A DNA stretch of 64,000 nucleotides, from NCBI GenBank assembly GCA_947852905.1, contig CANTVF010000004.1, forward strand, positions 124,001 through 188,000, given 5' to 3'. This DNA is from an uncultured Tidjanibacter sp. (GTDB lineage: Bacteria > Bacteroidota > Bacteroidia > Bacteroidales > Rikenellaceae). This document shows positions 53,320-64,000 of the stretch, in pieces (position 1 is the stretch's first letter; every line of letters begins with the position of its first letter). The notes under the pieces were generated by a model. The model was given only the letters and a program-made list of their open reading frames with translations, had not been told where the DNA came from and searched no databases. The translations under genes and the position numbers were made by a program.

Positions 53320-53476
53320 AAAGGGGTGCGTCAACATTCGAAATTTTGACACAACCCCTTTAAAGTATATGTAAGAACGTAAAATGCGAGGCCATGAGCG
53401 GTTAGGGCGACATAATTTACCGAAGTAAACGACTTAGCCCGACTCACAAAGAAACGCAACTATTGCCCGTTACGAC
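53320..53476 (-). ncRNA. Repeat element A: candidate structured 3'-UTR or small RNA
   Basis: This 157-bp element is shared with 60510-60670. Read on the minus strand it starts with GTCGTAACGGGCAAT 31 bp after the lon stop. It continues through conserved TCGG(G/A)CTAAG, TCATGGCC and CGTTCTTA blocks and ends in a terminator-like hairpin (53320-53361) followed by seven Ts. Both copies have the same position behind a minus-strand gene. It could be a processed 3' UTR, an independent small RNA, or a MITE-like repeat. No coding potential is seen. Confidence 0.6.
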
Positions 53477-53507
53477 ACCCCGCCCTGTTGTCGTTCATAC
53501 CGCATTA

Positions 53508-55934
53508 CTATTCGAGAGCCAGTTTAAGCACCTCTTCATTGGTACGTACATAGTGGAACGTGAGACCTTCGATATAGCTCTCCTTTATTTCGGCTATATC
53601 CTTCGCATTGTCCTCACTAAGTATCAGTTCCGTGATACCGGCACGTTTTGCGGCCAGTATTTTCTCCTTGATACCCCCGACAGGCATCACACGCCCGCGA
53701 AGCGTAGTCTCGCCCGTCATGGCTATGCGGTCCTTGACTTTGCGCCCCGTATAGGTGGAGACAAGCGACGTAACCATGGTTATACCCGCACTCGGTCCGT
53801 CCTTCGGGATAGCCCCTTCCGGAACGTGTATGTTTATGTCGAACTGCTCGAATTTGCTCTTGTCTATGCCCAATTCCTCGTAATGCGCCTTGGTCCATTC
53901 GAGAGCTATCGTGGCGGACTCCTTCATCACATCGCCCAGATTACCGGTAAGGCTCAACGCACCCTTGCCGGGACTGAGTACCGATTCGATATAAAGGATG
54001 TCCCCGCCGACTTCAGTCCATGCCAGTCCGGTCACTACGCCCACCATTCCGCCGACTTCGTACTGCTCGTTGCGGAACTTGGCGATACCGAGTATCTTTT
54101 CCAGATCCTCGACGGATATTTCCGGTGTGAACTCCTGTTCAAAACCTATATCCTTAGCTCTGTGACGTGCGATCTTGGCGAGCATCTTGTCCAGCGAACG
54201 GACGCCGGCTTCCCGCGTATAATCCGATATGATACGTTCCATCACCTGCGGAGAGATCAGAAGTTTGTCAGCCGGTACGCCGTGCGCCTCCCTCTGCTTG
54301 GGCAACAGGTGCTTGGTACCGATTTCTACCTTCTCCTCCAAAAGATATCCCGGAATGTTTATCATCTCCATACGGTCTCTAAGCGCCGGATTGATATTCT
54401 GAATGTTGTTGGCCGTAGCTATGAACAGCGTTTTGGAAAGGTCGTATTCGGTATCCAGATAGTTGTCGTGGAACGTGGTGTTCTGTTCCGGGTCGAGGAC
54501 TTCGAGCAACGCCGACGACGGGTCGCCGTGATTGCCTATGCCTATCTTGTCCACCTCATCGAGGATTATGACAGGATTGGACGAGCCGCACCTTTTAATG
54601 GTCTGTATGATACGCCCCGGCATGGCACCTATGTAGGTACGCCTGTGACCGCGTATCTCCGCTTCGTCGTGAAGGCCGCCGAGCGATATCCGCCCGAACT
54701 TACGGTTCAAGGCACCCGCCACCGATTTGCCCAGAGAGGTCTTGCCGACTCCGGGAGGGCCGTACAGACATATGATCGGCGATTTGAGGTCGCCTTTCAA
54801 CTTTATGACCGCAAGGTGTTCCAGAAGACGTTCCTTGACTTCGTCCAAACCGTAGTGGTCGTCGTCGAGCTGCTGACGCGCATGCTGCAGATCGAGATTG
54901 TCCTGCGTACACTCGTTCCACGGCAATTCGAGCATCAACTGAAGATAGTTCAACTGCACGGAATATTCCGCAACCGCCGGATTGAGCCTTTCGAGTTTGT
55001 TCAGTTCCTTGTTGAACAACTCCGCGGTCTCGGCGTTCCACTTCTTCGTCTTGGCCTTCTCGCGCATCTGCTCTATCTCGGCGAAATCGTCATCGTCACC
55101 CAACTCCTCCTGAATGGTGCGTATCTGCTGCTGGAGATAATACTCTTTCTGCTGCTGGTCGATATTCTGCTTGACCTTAGCCTGTATCTTGTTCTTCAAT
55201 TCGGCGAGCTGCTGCTCACGCACCAGTATCTCCAGAAGCCTGCGCGCACGCGCCAGCAATCCGGGAGCCTCCAGCAAATGCTGCCGGTCGGCATCCTCGA
55301 AATCGAGGTTGGAGCTGATGAAATTTATCATTCCGCGCTTGCTGTCGATATTCTTTATGGCGAAGGTAGCCTCCTTGGGAATATTCTGCGAAACGCTTAT
55401 TATATTCAACGCCACGTCCTTTATGGATTCCACCAAAGCCTCGAACTCGACATTGTTTTCCGCCGGATCGGAATCCTTGAGAGGCGTAACGGTCGCCGTG
55501 AAATAGGGATCGGTCGAAAGGTATTCGTTGATCTCTATCTTCTCCAACCCGTGCAGTATTACCGTCAGGTTGCCGTTGGGCATATCGAGCGTTTTGAGAA
55601 TACGGGCAGCTGTACCTATACGGTACATGTCGTCCGGAGCGGGCTGCTCAACGTCCGACTCTTTCTGCAACACCGCACCGAGTATCCCGGAACCGGCCTC
55701 CACGTCGCGTATCAGCTTCATGGATTTCTCACGCCCCACGGTAATGGGAGTAATGGCACCGGGAAACAATACCGAACTGCGCAGCGACAATATCGGCAGC
55801 GAATCCGGAATGGTATAGCTTTCCATGAGTTCGTCGTCGTTGTCCGCAACGATAGGTATCACCTGATGTCGTCCCTCCTGCAGGTCCGAAATATCCGACA
55901 ATATATCTATCTCTATCTTTTTCTTTTTAGTCAT
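53508..55934 (-). CDS. lon: ATP-dependent protease Lon
   Basis: 808 residues from the ATG at 55932-55934, chosen because AAAGGAG lies 8 bp before it. The domains are in order: Lon N-terminal substrate domain ([19 protein letters not shown]), coiled-coil, AAA+ module with Walker [10 protein letters not shown] near residue 393 and Walker [10 protein letters not shown], then the Ser-Lys protease domain with [11 protein letters not shown] (catalytic Ser near 716) and a Lys near 759 in [11 protein letters not shown]. It degrades misfolded and regulatory proteins in the cytoplasm. A -7 box TATCTTTG lies 29 bp upstream (55963-55970). Repeat element A follows the stop. Confidence 0.97.
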   Translation of the reverse strand: MTKKKKIEIDILSDISDLQEGRHQVIPIVADNDDELMESYTIPDSLPILSLRSSVLFPGAITPITVGREKSMKLIRDVEAGSGILGAVLQKESDVEQPAPDDMYRIGTAARILKTLDMPNGNLTVILHGLEKIEINEYLSTDPYFTATVTPLKDSDPAENNVEFEALVESIKDVALNIISVSQNIPKEATFAIKNIDSKRGMINFISSNLDFEDADRQHLLEAPGLLARARRLLEILVREQQLAELKNKIQAKVKQNIDQQQKEYYLQQQIRTIQEELGDDDDFAEIEQMREKAKTKKWNAETAELFNKELNKLERLNPAVAEYSVQLNYLQLMLELPWNECTQDNLDLQHARQQLDDDHYGLDEVKERLLEHLAVIKLKGDLKSPIICLYGPPGVGKTSLGKSVAGALNRKFGRISLGGLHDEAEIRGHRRTYIGAMPGRIIQTIKRCGSSNPVIILDEVDKIGIGNHGDPSSALLEVLDPEQNTTFHDNYLDTEYDLSKTLFIATANNIQNINPALRDRMEMINIPGYLLEEKVEIGTKHLLPKQREAHGVPADKLLISPQVMERIISDYTREAGVRSLDKMLAKIARHRAKDIGFEQEFTPEISVEDLEKILGIAKFRNEQYEVGGMVGVVTGLAWTEVGGDILYIESVLSPGKGALSLTGNLGDVMKESATIALEWTKAHYEELGIDKSKFEQFDINIHVPEGAIPKDGPSAGITMVTSLVSTYTGRKVKDRIAMTGETTLRGRVMPVGGIKEKILAAKRAGITELILSEDNAKDIAEIKESYIEGLTFHYVRTNEEVLKLALE

Positions 55935-55962
55935 TATAAAAATCTCCTTTTCGATTATGGTA

Positions 55963-55970
55963 CAAAGATA
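55963..55970 (-). promoter_or_regulatory. -7 promoter box of lon
   Basis: CAAAGATA on the plus strand reads TATCTTTG on the minus strand, 29 bp before the ATG. A CAAA at 55986-55989 could be the -33 element, but the spacing of 15 bp is short. Confidence 0.55.
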
Positions 55971-56054
55971 ACGAAAATCGTTACGCAAATGTTATACCAC
56001 TTTCTAAACGACCGTCATATCGGCAGACAGACTGTCAGTATGATATAATTTTAT

Positions 56055-56062
56055 TATATTTG
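56055..56062 (+). promoter_or_regulatory. -7 promoter box of valS
   Basis: TATATTTG fits TAnnTTTG and lies 68 bp before the ATG at 56131. Confidence 0.5.
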
Positions 56063-56130
56063 CCAATCATACTTTGACCATATTCTCTTTCATATTTTAA
56101 ATCACATCTATAAGGCATAAAACTTTGAAT

Positions 56131-58752
56131 ATGAACATACAAGACAAATACACGCCGCAGGAAATAGAATCCAAATGGTACGAATACTGGCTGTCGCAGG
56201 GTTACTTCCACTCGGTTCCCGATGGCAGGCCGGCATACACTATTGTCATACCTCCGCCCAACGTGACTGGCATACTTCACATGGGACACATGCTCAACAA
56301 CACCATACAGGACGTACTCGTGCGCCGCGCCCGCATGAAGGGCTTCAACGCCTGCTGGGTACCCGGCACCGACCACGCTTCCATCTCCACCGAGGCCAAA
56401 GTCGTGGCCATGCTCAAGGAACAGGGCATAGAGAAATCCTCGCTCACCAGAGAGGAATTCCTCGCCCGCGCGTGGGAATGGAAGGAGAAATACGGCGGCA
56501 TAATACTTAAACAGTTGCGCAGACTGGGCGCTTCGTGCGACTGGGAGCGCACGGCATTCACAATGGATGAGGTACGTTCCGCCAGCGTGATACGGGTATT
56601 CGTAGACCTGTACAACAAGGGACTGATATACCGCGGCGTGAGAATGGTCAACTGGGACCCAGCCGCCCAGACTGCCCTGTCCGACGAAGAGGTGGTATTC
56701 TGCGAAACGCAAAGCAAACTCTACTACCTGCGCTACATGATCGAGGGCGGCGACGGCTACATGGTCGTAGCCACGACACGCCCGGAAACGATACTCGGCG
56801 ACGTAGCATTGTGCGTGAATCCCAACGACCAGCGTTACAAGCACATGATAGGCCATGCCGTCAGGGTACCGCTCGTGGGGCGTTCCATCCTCGTCATAGC
56901 CGACGACTACGTCGACATGGAGTTCGGTACGGGAGTGCTGAAAGTCACGCCGGCACACGACATAAACGACTACATGATAGGCGAGAAATACAATCTCGAA
57001 GTCATAGACATATTCAATCCGGACGGTACGGTCAACGACAAGGTCGGCCTCTACGTCGGCATGGACAGGTTTACGGTACGCGAAAAGATCGAGGGCGATC
57101 TCCGCGAGGCCGGCCTGCTCGAAAAAGTCGAGGCCTACACCAACAACGTCGGGCTTTCGGAACGCACGCACGTACCTATCGAGCCCAAACTCTCGATGCA
57201 GTGGTTCCTGCGCATGGACACTCTCGCCAAACCGGCCATGGAGGCCGTCGAGGAGGAGATGATACGTTTCGTTCCGGCCAAATTCAGAAATACCTACCGC
57301 CACTGGCTCGAAAACATCAAGGACTGGTGCATATCGCGTCAGCTCTGGTGGGGACACCGCATTCCGGCATGGTACCTGCCCGAAGGCGGCTTCGTGGTAG
57401 CAGAAACGGAAGAGGAGGCGCTCAGGCTCGCAAGGGAGAAAGGCGGAGAAACCCTACAGATGTCCGACCTGCGTCGCGACGACGACGTCCTGGACACGTG
57501 GTTCAGTTCGTGGCTATGGCCCATATCGCTGTTCGACGGCATCATGCATCCGGGCAATCCAGAGATACGCTATTACTACCCCACCGACGACCTCATCACC
57601 GCCCCGGACATAATCTTCTTCTGGGTAGCAAGAATGATCATGGCCGGATACGAATACGAACACGAAAAACCGTTCGGAAACGTCTATTTCACAGGAATAG
57701 TGCGCGACAAGCTCGGCCGCAAGATGAGCAAGTCGCTCGGCAACTCGCCCGATCCGATCGAGCTCATAGACAAATACGGCGCCGACGGCGTCCGCGTAGC
57801 CATGCTGCTGTGTTCCACGGCCGGCAACGACATCATGTTCGACGAGGCCATGTGCGAACAGGGACGTAACTTCGGCAACAAAATATGGAATGCGTTCCGG
57901 CTCGTCAGCGGTTGGCAGGTGGACGAACGCCTGCAACAGTCCGACCACAGCCGCATAGCCATAGAATGGTTCGACAATCTGTTGCGCAGATCGCTCGAAG
58001 AGATAGATGCCGACTTTGCCGCATACCGCATATCCGACGCGCTGATGAAGATATACCGTCTGTTCTGGGACGAATTCTCCGGCTGGTATCTCGAAATGGT
58101 GAAACCGGCCTACGGCGCCCCCATGGACGGAACGACATTCGCTGCTACGAAAGGATTTTTCGACAAGCTCCTGCGCATACTCCACCCGTTCATGCCGTTC
58201 GTCACGGAAGAACTGTGGCAGCACCTCGCCGAAAGGATAGACGGCCAGAGTATCATGATAAGCGACATGCCTGTCGCCGGCGAATACGATGCAGCCGCAC
58301 TCGCACGCTTCGAACTCGTCAAGGAGACTGTGGCCGCCATTCGCAACATCCGCCAGCAGAAAGGCATACCCAACAGGGAAACTCTCTCGCTCAAAGTTAT
58401 ACGCGACGACAATTATCCCGAAGAATACGCTCCGGTGATAATCAAGATGGCCGGATTGTCTGGCATAGAACACGTTACCGAAAAGGATCCTGCGGCATCG
58501 GCATTCATCGTAAAGACAACGCAGTATTTCGTTCCCATGGGCGACATGATCGACGTGGAGGCAGAAATCAAAAAACTTTCCGATGAACTCGCCTATCTGG
58601 AAGGATTCCTCGCATCGGTAATGAAAAAACTGAACAACGAGCGTTTCATCTCCGGAGCACCTCAGAAAGTCGTCGAAACCGAATATGCCAAGAAAAACGA
58701 TGCGGAGGCCAAGATAGCCGCCATACGCGAACGCATAGCCGCATTGAAATAG
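56131..58752 (+). CDS. valS: Valine--tRNA ligase
   Basis: 873 residues from ATG 56131; an upstream TTG two codons earlier is less likely. It is a class Ia synthetase charging tRNA-Val. The HIGH-type motif is HMGH near residue 50 ([14 protein letters not shown]), the editing domain lies at about 190-335, the KMSKS motif near residue 530 ([10 protein letters not shown]), then the anticodon-binding domain. The C-terminal coiled-coil ([20 protein letters not shown]) is the usual ValRS tRNA-binding arm. Length and order are normal. Confidence 0.97.
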   Translation: MNIQDKYTPQEIESKWYEYWLSQGYFHSVPDGRPAYTIVIPPPNVTGILHMGHMLNNTIQDVLVRRARMKGFNACWVPGTDHASISTEAKVVAMLKEQGIEKSSLTREEFLARAWEWKEKYGGIILKQLRRLGASCDWERTAFTMDEVRSASVIRVFVDLYNKGLIYRGVRMVNWDPAAQTALSDEEVVFCETQSKLYYLRYMIEGGDGYMVVATTRPETILGDVALCVNPNDQRYKHMIGHAVRVPLVGRSILVIADDYVDMEFGTGVLKVTPAHDINDYMIGEKYNLEVIDIFNPDGTVNDKVGLYVGMDRFTVREKIEGDLREAGLLEKVEAYTNNVGLSERTHVPIEPKLSMQWFLRMDTLAKPAMEAVEEEMIRFVPAKFRNTYRHWLENIKDWCISRQLWWGHRIPAWYLPEGGFVVAETEEEALRLAREKGGETLQMSDLRRDDDVLDTWFSSWLWPISLFDGIMHPGNPEIRYYYPTDDLITAPDIIFFWVARMIMAGYEYEHEKPFGNVYFTGIVRDKLGRKMSKSLGNSPDPIELIDKYGADGVRVAMLLCSTAGNDIMFDEAMCEQGRNFGNKIWNAFRLVSGWQVDERLQQSDHSRIAIEWFDNLLRRSLEEIDADFAAYRISDALMKIYRLFWDEFSGWYLEMVKPAYGAPMDGTTFAATKGFFDKLLRILHPFMPFVTEELWQHLAERIDGQSIMISDMPVAGEYDAAALARFELVKETVAAIRNIRQQKGIPNRETLSLKVIRDDNYPEEYAPVIIKMAGLSGIEHVTEKDPAASAFIVKTTQYFVPMGDMIDVEAEIKKLSDELAYLEGFLASVMKKLNNERFISGAPQKVVETEYAKKNDAEAKIAAIRERIAALK

Positions 58753-58952
58753 GAGGCTACTGTCCGGACATCCCGGACGTCATCGTTACGGGTGTCGGGA
58801 CATATATCCTGAAAATACGCCGATACGGACATACTCTTTCGGTGTATGGGCAGTCGAAGTAACCGAAATGAAACATCACGGTTATTTAACGCCGACGCAA
58901 CGCTTTCGTAATACATTATGACGTTAATTGCAGCGGAAAAACGATAAGACGA

Positions 58953-59417
58953 ATGAAGAAGGAAAAGACAATCGCGCTCGTAGCGCACGACAACATCAAG
59001 CCCGAACTCGTCGAATGGGTAGACTGGAACAGGGAGATGCTCCTGCAACATCACCTCGTATGTACGGGTACCACCGGACGCATGGTGGAAGAGACGCTCA
59101 ACAGCAAAAAGACGGGCAAGGCAAAAGCCGACGTCCGACTGCTAAAGTCAGGTCCCCTCGGTGGCGACCAGCAACTCGGCGCCATGATAGCCGAAGGCAA
59201 GATAGACGCGCTCATATTCTTCTGGGACCCCATGGAAGCCCAGCCGCACGACGTGGATGTCAAGGCGTTGCTCCGACTTGCCACACTGTACAACGTCCCC
59301 ACGGCCGTAAACCGTTCGTCCGCCGACCTGATAGTATCTTCGGCTCTGTTCGACAGCGATTACGAACCTATCGTAAAGGACTATAAGAATTACGTCAACC
59401 GTACTCTCAGGCAATAA
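58953..59417 (+). CDS. mgsA: Methylglyoxal synthase
   Basis: 154 residues, normal length. It converts dihydroxyacetone phosphate to methylglyoxal and phosphate, a bypass of glycolysis when phosphate is low. The phosphate-binding loop CTGTTG (37-42), SGPLGGDQQ (66-74) with the catalytic Asp at D72, and WDPMEAQPHDVDVKALLR with H99 are all present. It is a single-gene unit 200 bp after valS. The product is toxic, and the alcohol dehydrogenase and aldo-keto reductase elsewhere in the window are the kind of enzymes that can reduce it, though no link is shown. Confidence 0.96.
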   Translation: MKKEKTIALVAHDNIKPELVEWVDWNREMLLQHHLVCTGTTGRMVEETLNSKKTGKAKADVRLLKSGPLGGDQQLGAMIAEGKIDALIFFWDPMEAQPHDVDVKALLRLATLYNVPTAVNRSSADLIVSSALFDSDYEPIVKDYKNYVNRTLRQ

Positions 59418-59630
59418 TACGGCCTCGCAGGATTCTCATACGCTATATAGGGATGCGCTTTCCTTCACCGGAGAGCGCATTTCGCTTAGGCGCCGGACAG
59501 CAACCGACCCATGCGCCTATTTAACAGCGATATTAACCATACCCGACCGACGACCGGTGGCGCATGCTCGCCCCGACCATAAAAACGTTAATCCGGAAAC
59601 TGGCTCTGCAATACACAACAGAAAAAAGAT

Positions 59631-60059
59631 ATGAACGATTCATCCCGAACACCGTCTTACACTACCATTCCACTACACAAAGCGGAATCAGGACACCTGT
59701 ACCTCGAATGCACGATCAACGGCACCGCGGCAGACTTCATACTGGACACGGGAGCCGGCGCGACTATCATAGACGAAAAAAGCGCAGACAAGTTCGGACT
59801 CGCCACGACGGAATCGGAAAATACGGCGGCAGGCGCGGGAGGTAACATGACGCTTAAGGAGGCTGTAGCCGACCGTATGGAGATAGGAGGGTTCGTACTG
59901 GAAAAATTCACCGTACACGTCATGGAACTCGCCCACATAAACGACGCGCTCACCCAGACGGGCATGCCGGTAGCCGAAGGCGTAATAGGTGCCGACATCC
60001 TCTCCGCAGGCAAGGCCATAATAGACTATGCCGCTCTAACATTGCGTCTCGAACAATAA
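59631..60059 (+). CDS. Retropepsin-like aspartyl protease family protein
   Basis: 142 residues, one retropepsin-like domain. The catalytic motif DTGA is at 39-42 in FILDTGAGATIID. The flap region has AGAGGNMTLKEAV and the closing hydrophobic motif is GVIGADIL near residue 120. No signal peptide is seen, so it is probably cytoplasmic and active as a dimer. Substrates are unknown. It is a single-gene unit. Confidence 0.85.
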   Translation: MNDSSRTPSYTTIPLHKAESGHLYLECTINGTAADFILDTGAGATIIDEKSADKFGLATTESENTAAGAGGNMTLKEAVADRMEIGGFVLEKFTVHVMELAHINDALTQTGMPVAEGVIGADILSAGKAIIDYAALTLRLEQ

Positions 60060-60509
60060 AGCCTACACAACTGTCGCGCAGACGCAATTATCCGTCCGAC
60101 GGCATATCGTCATACGTTCCGCAACGGACTCCATATCATCCATAACGCCGTATTCCGCGTTTTCCGGATAATCCGGAAATCACATAAGCCGATTCGACGT
60201 CTATTCCTCCCCCCTCTCCTACTTACCGCCTTCGCTTGTCCTATCCAAAATGTCGGACATTCCCGCCACCCAATCCGAAGCCACGCATCATTACCCTCCA
60301 TTGCAACGGCACCCCATACAGACCGCCCCGACAAGTAACTACACTATCATTCTGCAATCGAGAACAGGCATTCTCGGTCAATGTTACAGCCGCTTAAGCT
60401 ATGTTCCTCGCCACATCCCGACGCAACAGAATGTTTCCGATCGATACACAGAAGTCCCGAAAAATCGCATATTGAGCAAGTGCGACCGGCTCTGTCTGTT
60501 GCGACAATC
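60060..60509. other. Intergenic stretch between the retropepsin gene and repeat element B
   Basis: About 450 bp. I see no gene with a credible start or family, and no terminator stronger than chance. Confidence 0.5.
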
Positions 60510-60670
60510 AAATGGGTCGTGTCAAAACTTAGCGTTTTGACACGACCCATTTAAAGCGTATAAGAACGGATCGGACACAAGGCCATGAATATAATGGCAA
60601 CAGAAATCCACTGAAAGCGACCGGCTTAGTCCGAAGCACGATAAAAACGGAACTGATTGCCCGTTACGAC
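60510..60670 (-). ncRNA. Repeat element B: candidate structured 3'-UTR or small RNA
   Basis: This 161-bp counterpart of 53320-53476 begins on the minus strand with GTCGTAACGGGCAAT 33 bp after the stop of the NifX-like gene. It ends in a 19-bp perfect stem (60510-60528 with 60534-60552) and a 5-nt loop. Here the T-run after the stem is missing. Stem bases differ between the copies (CCCC versus CCCA) while pairing is kept, which suggests selection for structure. Confidence 0.6.
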
Positions 60671-60703
60671 TCTCAGCCTTCAAAAACAGGTGCTGCCGAA
60701 AAA

Positions 60704-61078
60704 CTAACGGTTATGACACTGATGCCCTTCTCCGCCGTGATGGCTGCACCCCATGCCGGAGTCATGCAAGCGGCCGGCAAGATACGCTTCGACGACATCG
60801 GCTACTGCGCCATGACATCCTCGTATAACTTCAATCCCGCTTGCGCCGAGTTTATCGAGAGCGCCCTGCCCCATATTTCCGGCCAGCATGACGGTCACTC
60901 CGTCCTGACTGAGACGGGCTGCGATATTCGATTTGCAACCGCATCCCTGAGGCGACGGCATGGTTTCGCTGCCGGAAATTCTACCGTCGCCGCCGACAGT
61001 CACTATGGTATAAAACTCGCAATGACCGAAATGGTCGTCTATCATACCGTTTCTGGTAGGCAATGCAATCTTTTTCAT
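60704..61078 (-). CDS. NifX/NifB-type (dinitrogenase iron-molybdenum cofactor biosynthesis-like) protein
   Basis: 124 residues. It has the small RNase-H-like fold domain of this family: KKIALPTRNGMIDDHFGHCE, FYTIVTV, VMLAGNMGQGALDKLGASGI and a conserved GCHGAVADVVEAYLAG. The tail is rich in Cys and His (GCSHHGGEGHQCHN), suited to binding metal or an iron-sulfur cluster. No nitrogenase genes are near, so it is probably one of the many stand-alone members used in metal-cluster handling. Repeat element B follows. Confidence 0.9.
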   Translation of the reverse strand: MKKIALPTRNGMIDDHFGHCEFYTIVTVGGDGRISGSETMPSPQGCGCKSNIAARLSQDGVTVMLAGNMGQGALDKLGASGIEVIRGCHGAVADVVEAYLAGRLHDSGMGCSHHGGEGHQCHNR

Positions 61079-61229
61079 AATTCCGATACAAACAAATAAA
61101 ACTCCTCAATTCAACGTAAACCGCCGCACCGAAATTGTATGGCTACATAAACGACCTGCAACGGAAAGACTTTCCGTCGCAAACGGGCACTGCGGCAGTC
61201 ACCGCGCCACAACCGTCGTCAGCGAGGGG

Positions 61230-62696
61230 CTATTCTATCTCCCAGTCGTAACCGTCCTTACGGTCCTTGACCCTGATGCCTATGGCCGACATACGGTCGC
61301 GTATCATGTCCGACGTAGCCCAATCCTTGGCGACCTTGGCCTTGGTACGCATTTCGAGCAACATTTCCACCAGCGGCGTCACCATATCGTTAGCCTCCTC
61401 GCCCTTTTCGTCCCGAAGACCGAGTACATCGAAGACTATCTTATCCACGAGACTGCGCAGACGCTCCAGATCGGATGCCGAAATGGTCTGCTTGCCCTCG
61501 TACAACTGATTGATGATACGCACCCAGTCGAAAAGAGCGGCAATGACGAGCGGCGAGTTGAGGTCGTCGTCCATAGCCTCGCGGTAACGTCTCTCCAGAT
61601 CATCCACATCGACCGACGACACTTCGCCCGGCACGATCTTGCGGAGCGTCTCTACGGCTTTCATCAGCCTGTCGAGACCTTTTTCGGCCGCCTGCAACGC
61701 TTCGTTAGAAAAGTCGAGCGTCGAACGGTAGTGCGCCTGAAGTATGAAGAAACGGATCGTCATGGGCGAATAGGCCTGTTCCAACATACGGTGGCCGCCG
61801 GTAAACATCTCCTCAAGAGTTATGAAGTTACCGAGCGATTTGCCCATCTTCTGGCCGTTTATGGTTATCATGTTGTTATGTATCCAATATTTCGCACCGC
61901 CGTGTCCAGTCACCGCCGTGTTCTGCGCCATTTCGCACTCATGGTGCGGAAACATCAGGTCCATACCGCCGCCGTGTATGTCGAAACGTTCGCCGAGATA
62001 TTTGGTACTCATAGCCGAACACTCCATATGCCAGCCGGGAAAACCGTCGCTCCACGGCGACGGCCAGCGCATTATATGTTCCGGCGACGCCTTTTTCCAC
62101 AATGCGAAATCGACCGTAGAGTGTTTGTCGCCCTGCCCGTCGAGCTCTCGCGTTCCGCCGAGCATATCCTCCAATCTGCGCCCGGACAACGCACCGTAAC
62201 GGTAAACGCGGTTGTATTTCTCCACATCGAAGTATACCGATCCGTTGCTTATATAGGCATACCCGCTGTCGAGTATCTTGCGGACGAACTCTATCTGTTC
62301 GATTATATGCCCCGAAGCCGTCGGCTCTATCGACGGCGACAGCACGCCGAGCGCCCGCATGGCATCGTGATAACGTTCCGTATAGTAGTGCGCCACCTCC
62401 ATAGGTTCGAGCTGTTCGAGGCGTGCTTTCTTGGATATCTTATCTTCCCCTTCGTCCGCATCGTTTTCAAGATGCCCCACGTCGGTTATGTTGCGCACGT
62501 AACGCACTTTGTAACCCGCCGAACGCAAATAACGGAACAGCAGGTCGAAAGTGATCGCAGGACGGGCATGCCCCAGATGCGGATCTCCGTAAACCGTCGG
62601 GCCGCACACATACAATCCCACCGAAGGCGGGTTTATAGGTTGGAAAACCTCCTTGCTTCTGGTAAGCGTGTTGTATAACATCAATCCTGACTCCAT
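61230..62696 (-). CDS. cysS: Cysteine--tRNA ligase
   Basis: 488 residues, normal length. It is a class Ia synthetase charging tRNA-Cys. The zinc and ATP-site motif YVCGPTVYG is followed by GHARP within [14 protein letters not shown] (HIGH-type HLGH near residue 41). Zinc ligands lie in [10 protein letters not shown] and HHECEMAQ. The KMSKS-type motif is KMGKS near residue 284. The start at 62696 or the internal ATG five codons later ([10 protein letters not shown]) are both possible. It diverges from the DUF2723 gene. Confidence 0.96.
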   Translation of the reverse strand: MESGLMLYNTLTRSKEVFQPINPPSVGLYVCGPTVYGDPHLGHARPAITFDLLFRYLRSAGYKVRYVRNITDVGHLENDADEGEDKISKKARLEQLEPMEVAHYYTERYHDAMRALGVLSPSIEPTASGHIIEQIEFVRKILDSGYAYISNGSVYFDVEKYNRVYRYGALSGRRLEDMLGGTRELDGQGDKHSTVDFALWKKASPEHIMRWPSPWSDGFPGWHMECSAMSTKYLGERFDIHGGGMDLMFPHHECEMAQNTAVTGHGGAKYWIHNNMITINGQKMGKSLGNFITLEEMFTGGHRMLEQAYSPMTIRFFILQAHYRSTLDFSNEALQAAEKGLDRLMKAVETLRKIVPGEVSSVDVDDLERRYREAMDDDLNSPLVIAALFDWVRIINQLYEGKQTISASDLERLRSLVDKIVFDVLGLRDEKGEEANDMVTPLVEMLLEMRTKAKVAKDWATSDMIRDRMSAIGIRVKDRKDGYDWEIE

Positions 62697-63164
62697 ATCT
62701 TCGGTATGTTTTAAATATTATGCTATCCACCCGTCGCTCCAATACGCGACGCCACGAAACGGCAACGCCTGCATCCTGTTACGATACCGCAGGACGAAAT
62801 TCGCACCGGCCCTGCGGACACTACCGCCGCCCTCGTTTCGGAATGTAAAAATAGCTACTTTCGACGATAAGTGGGGAATAATTGGCGATTTAACGCCTAT
62901 TTTTTTATTTTTGCGAATCATACGTTCTTGCGGGAACGCACGATACCGAAACGCGACAGCGACGTCGCACGGCATCGCAGGACTGACACACCGCTCGGCC
63001 GTACCCGCAAACCGCATTTCCGCCGGACGAAAACAAACCTCAAGATATTCCCTCGGAGGGAACGTACCGCCCGGTTTACGCACATATCCGATCACGCGCT
63101 CGCCGAACGCCGGCAACGGCATTGCGGACGACGGCAGGACGGTAGCAAAAACAGATACGAAACG
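62697..63164. other. Divergent intergenic region with a promoter box far from the next gene
   Basis: About 470 bp between cysS and the DUF2723 gene. A plus-strand -7 box TATTTTTG lies at 62906-62913, preceded by a small hairpin GGCG/CGCC with a T-run at 62884-62905. If used, it would give a leader of about 245 nt. No gene is seen. Confidence 0.45.
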
Positions 63165-64000
63165 ATGAATTATTTCAAAAAATGGGACAGGATCACGGGG
63201 TGGATAGTATTTGCCGCCGCAGCCGTCGTCTACCTGTTGACTATCGAGCCTACGGCGAGCCTGTGGGACTGCGCCGAATTTATCTCCACCTCCTATAAAC
63301 TCGAAGTCGGCCACCCGCCCGGAGCGCCGCTGTTCATGATGATTTCACGCCTGTTCACCATGTTCGCACCGTCTCCGGAATATGCCGCCGTAATGGTAAA
63401 CGCCATGTCGGCACTGGCCAGCGCATTCACAATACTGTTTCTGTTCTGGAGCATCACCCACCTCGGACGCCGCATCATGCGCCGGCACGCCTCCGAAATG
63501 AACGTAACGCAGACATGGACGGTAATGGGCGCAGGCATAATAGGAGCCATAGCCTACACGTTCACAGACACGTTCTGGTTTTCGGCCGTCGAAGGCGAAG
63601 TATACGCGCTCTCGTCGCTGTTCACTGCCGTGGTCATCTGGGCTATGCTCAAATGGGAGGAAGTAGCAGACCAGCCGCATGCAAACCGCTGGCTCATACT
63701 GATAGCCTACCTCATGGGGCTTTCGATAGGCGTACACATCCTCAACCTGTTGACTATCCCCGCCCTCGTATTCGTATACTATTTCAAGAAAACGCCTAAG
63801 GTAACACTCTGGGGAGTAGTCAAGGCTACCGCCATAGCATGCGCGATACTGCTGTTCATCAACAACATAATCATACCGCACACTACGGGAATAGGCGCCG
63901 CGGTAGACCGCTGGTTCGTCAACGATCTCGGCCTGCCGGTCAACAGCGGCCTGCTCACGTTCATGCTGGTACTGTTCGCCGCACTCGGATTCGCCGTATA
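63165..64000 (+). CDS. DUF2723 multi-spanning membrane protein, 3' end beyond the window
   Basis: The first 278 codons are present, from ATG 63165, and the frame is open at the window end. The sequence MNYFKKWDRITGWIVFAAAA is followed by LTIEPTASLWDCAEFISTSY and KLEVGHPPGAPLFMMISRLF, the hallmark of DUF2723, a GT-C-like family related to protein O-mannosyltransferases. The acidic WDCAEF motif after the first helix corresponds to the catalytic-loop region. Several more helices follow (GAGIIGAIAYTFTDTFWFSA, VEGEVYALSSLFTAVVIWAM). It may take part in the O-glycosylation of exported proteins known in Bacteroidetes; that is inferred. Confidence 0.9.
   Translation, partial: MNYFKKWDRITGWIVFAAAAVVYLLTIEPTASLWDCAEFISTSYKLEVGHPPGAPLFMMISRLFTMFAPSPEYAAVMVNAMSALASAFTILFLFWSITHLGRRIMRRHASEMNVTQTWTVMGAGIIGAIAYTFTDTFWFSAVEGEVYALSSLFTAVVIWAMLKWEEVADQPHANRWLILIAYLMGLSIGVHILNLLTIPALVFVYYFKKTPKVTLWGVVKATAIACAILLFINNIIIPHTTGIGAAVDRWFVNDLGLPVNSGLLTFMLVLFAALGFAV

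Noticed and set aside
53320-53361. Hairpins of elements A and B as insertion-sequence ends
   Set aside because: No transposase frame, second terminal repeat or target duplication was seen within reach, so I describe them as a repeat or RNA candidate instead.
53463-56048. Very long open frame (861 codons) on the plus strand opposite lon
   Set aside because: It mirrors the lon frame exactly, has no domain and low-complexity residues, and arises from codon bias of the real gene. Similar long frames opposite the RHS genes, btuB/btuG, the M16 peptidase, valS and cysS were rejected for the same reason.
1-64000. CRISPR array, tRNA, rRNA, integrase or prophage genes
   Set aside because: I looked for repeated spacers, cloverleaf-like sequences and recombinase motifs and saw none. 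The only multi-copy repeats are the RHS boundaries, the RDD tails, the operator half-sites and elements A and B.

Overview
The window looks like a chromosomal segment of a Bacteroidales bacterium, probably Rikenellaceae/Alistipes-like. The genus is inferred. The order is well supported by many TAnnTTTG promoter boxes, BACON and DUF4988-type lipoproteins, SusC/BtuB-type TonB uptake, DUF6443-type RHS proteins, a DUF2723 membrane protein and a DUF2975/XRE pair. No rRNA, tRNA, CRISPR array or transposase gene was seen.

Region 1 (1-16451, all minus strand, AT-rich in its distal half) is an RHS polymorphic-toxin locus. Two large exported proteins (12966-16451 and 9180-12959) form a split RHS machine whose last 192 residues are a JAB/JAMM-like toxin tip, followed by an exported immunity candidate. 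Downstream lies an array of silent cassettes. Each has a promoterless RHS-core stub, a different toxin tip, and exported or membrane immunity candidates, and most end in a terminator hairpin. The stubs are near-identical 110-bp copies of the core end and are suited to recombinational tip switching. A decayed copy of the active cassette lies at the left edge.

Region 2 (16622-24510) holds a TPR/DUF2971-like protein, then a redox group: cupin-carboxymuconolactone decarboxylase, aldo-keto reductase, two tandem AraC regulators and an iron-type alcohol dehydrogenase. The promoters of the first and last redox units share an operator of two half-sites exactly 21 bp apart, placed at the same distance from the -7 box. 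This suggests one small regulon.

Region 3 (24926-36264) is a cobalamin-riboswitch-controlled outer-membrane uptake operon. It encodes a DUF4988 lipoprotein, a BspA-like leucine-rich lipoprotein, a DUF4988-beta-propeller fusion, a BtuB-like TonB receptor, a BtuG-like propeller lipoprotein and a PKD-like lipoprotein.

Region 4 (36485-49826) carries a small hypothetical gene, an antibiotic-biosynthesis-monooxygenase-like protein, an ScdA-like hemerythrin protein with a degenerate LuxR-type regulator, five surface lipoproteins each with its own terminator (two pairs of BACON paralogs and one Fn3-like), and a DUF2975/XRE pair.

Region 5 (49864-64000) is mostly housekeeping: M16 peptidase, lon, valS, mgsA, a retropepsin-like protease, a NifX-like protein, cysS and a DUF2723 protein cut by the window end. 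Two convergent intergenic regions here hold copies of a conserved ~160-bp element ending in a hairpin, a candidate small RNA or mobile repeat.
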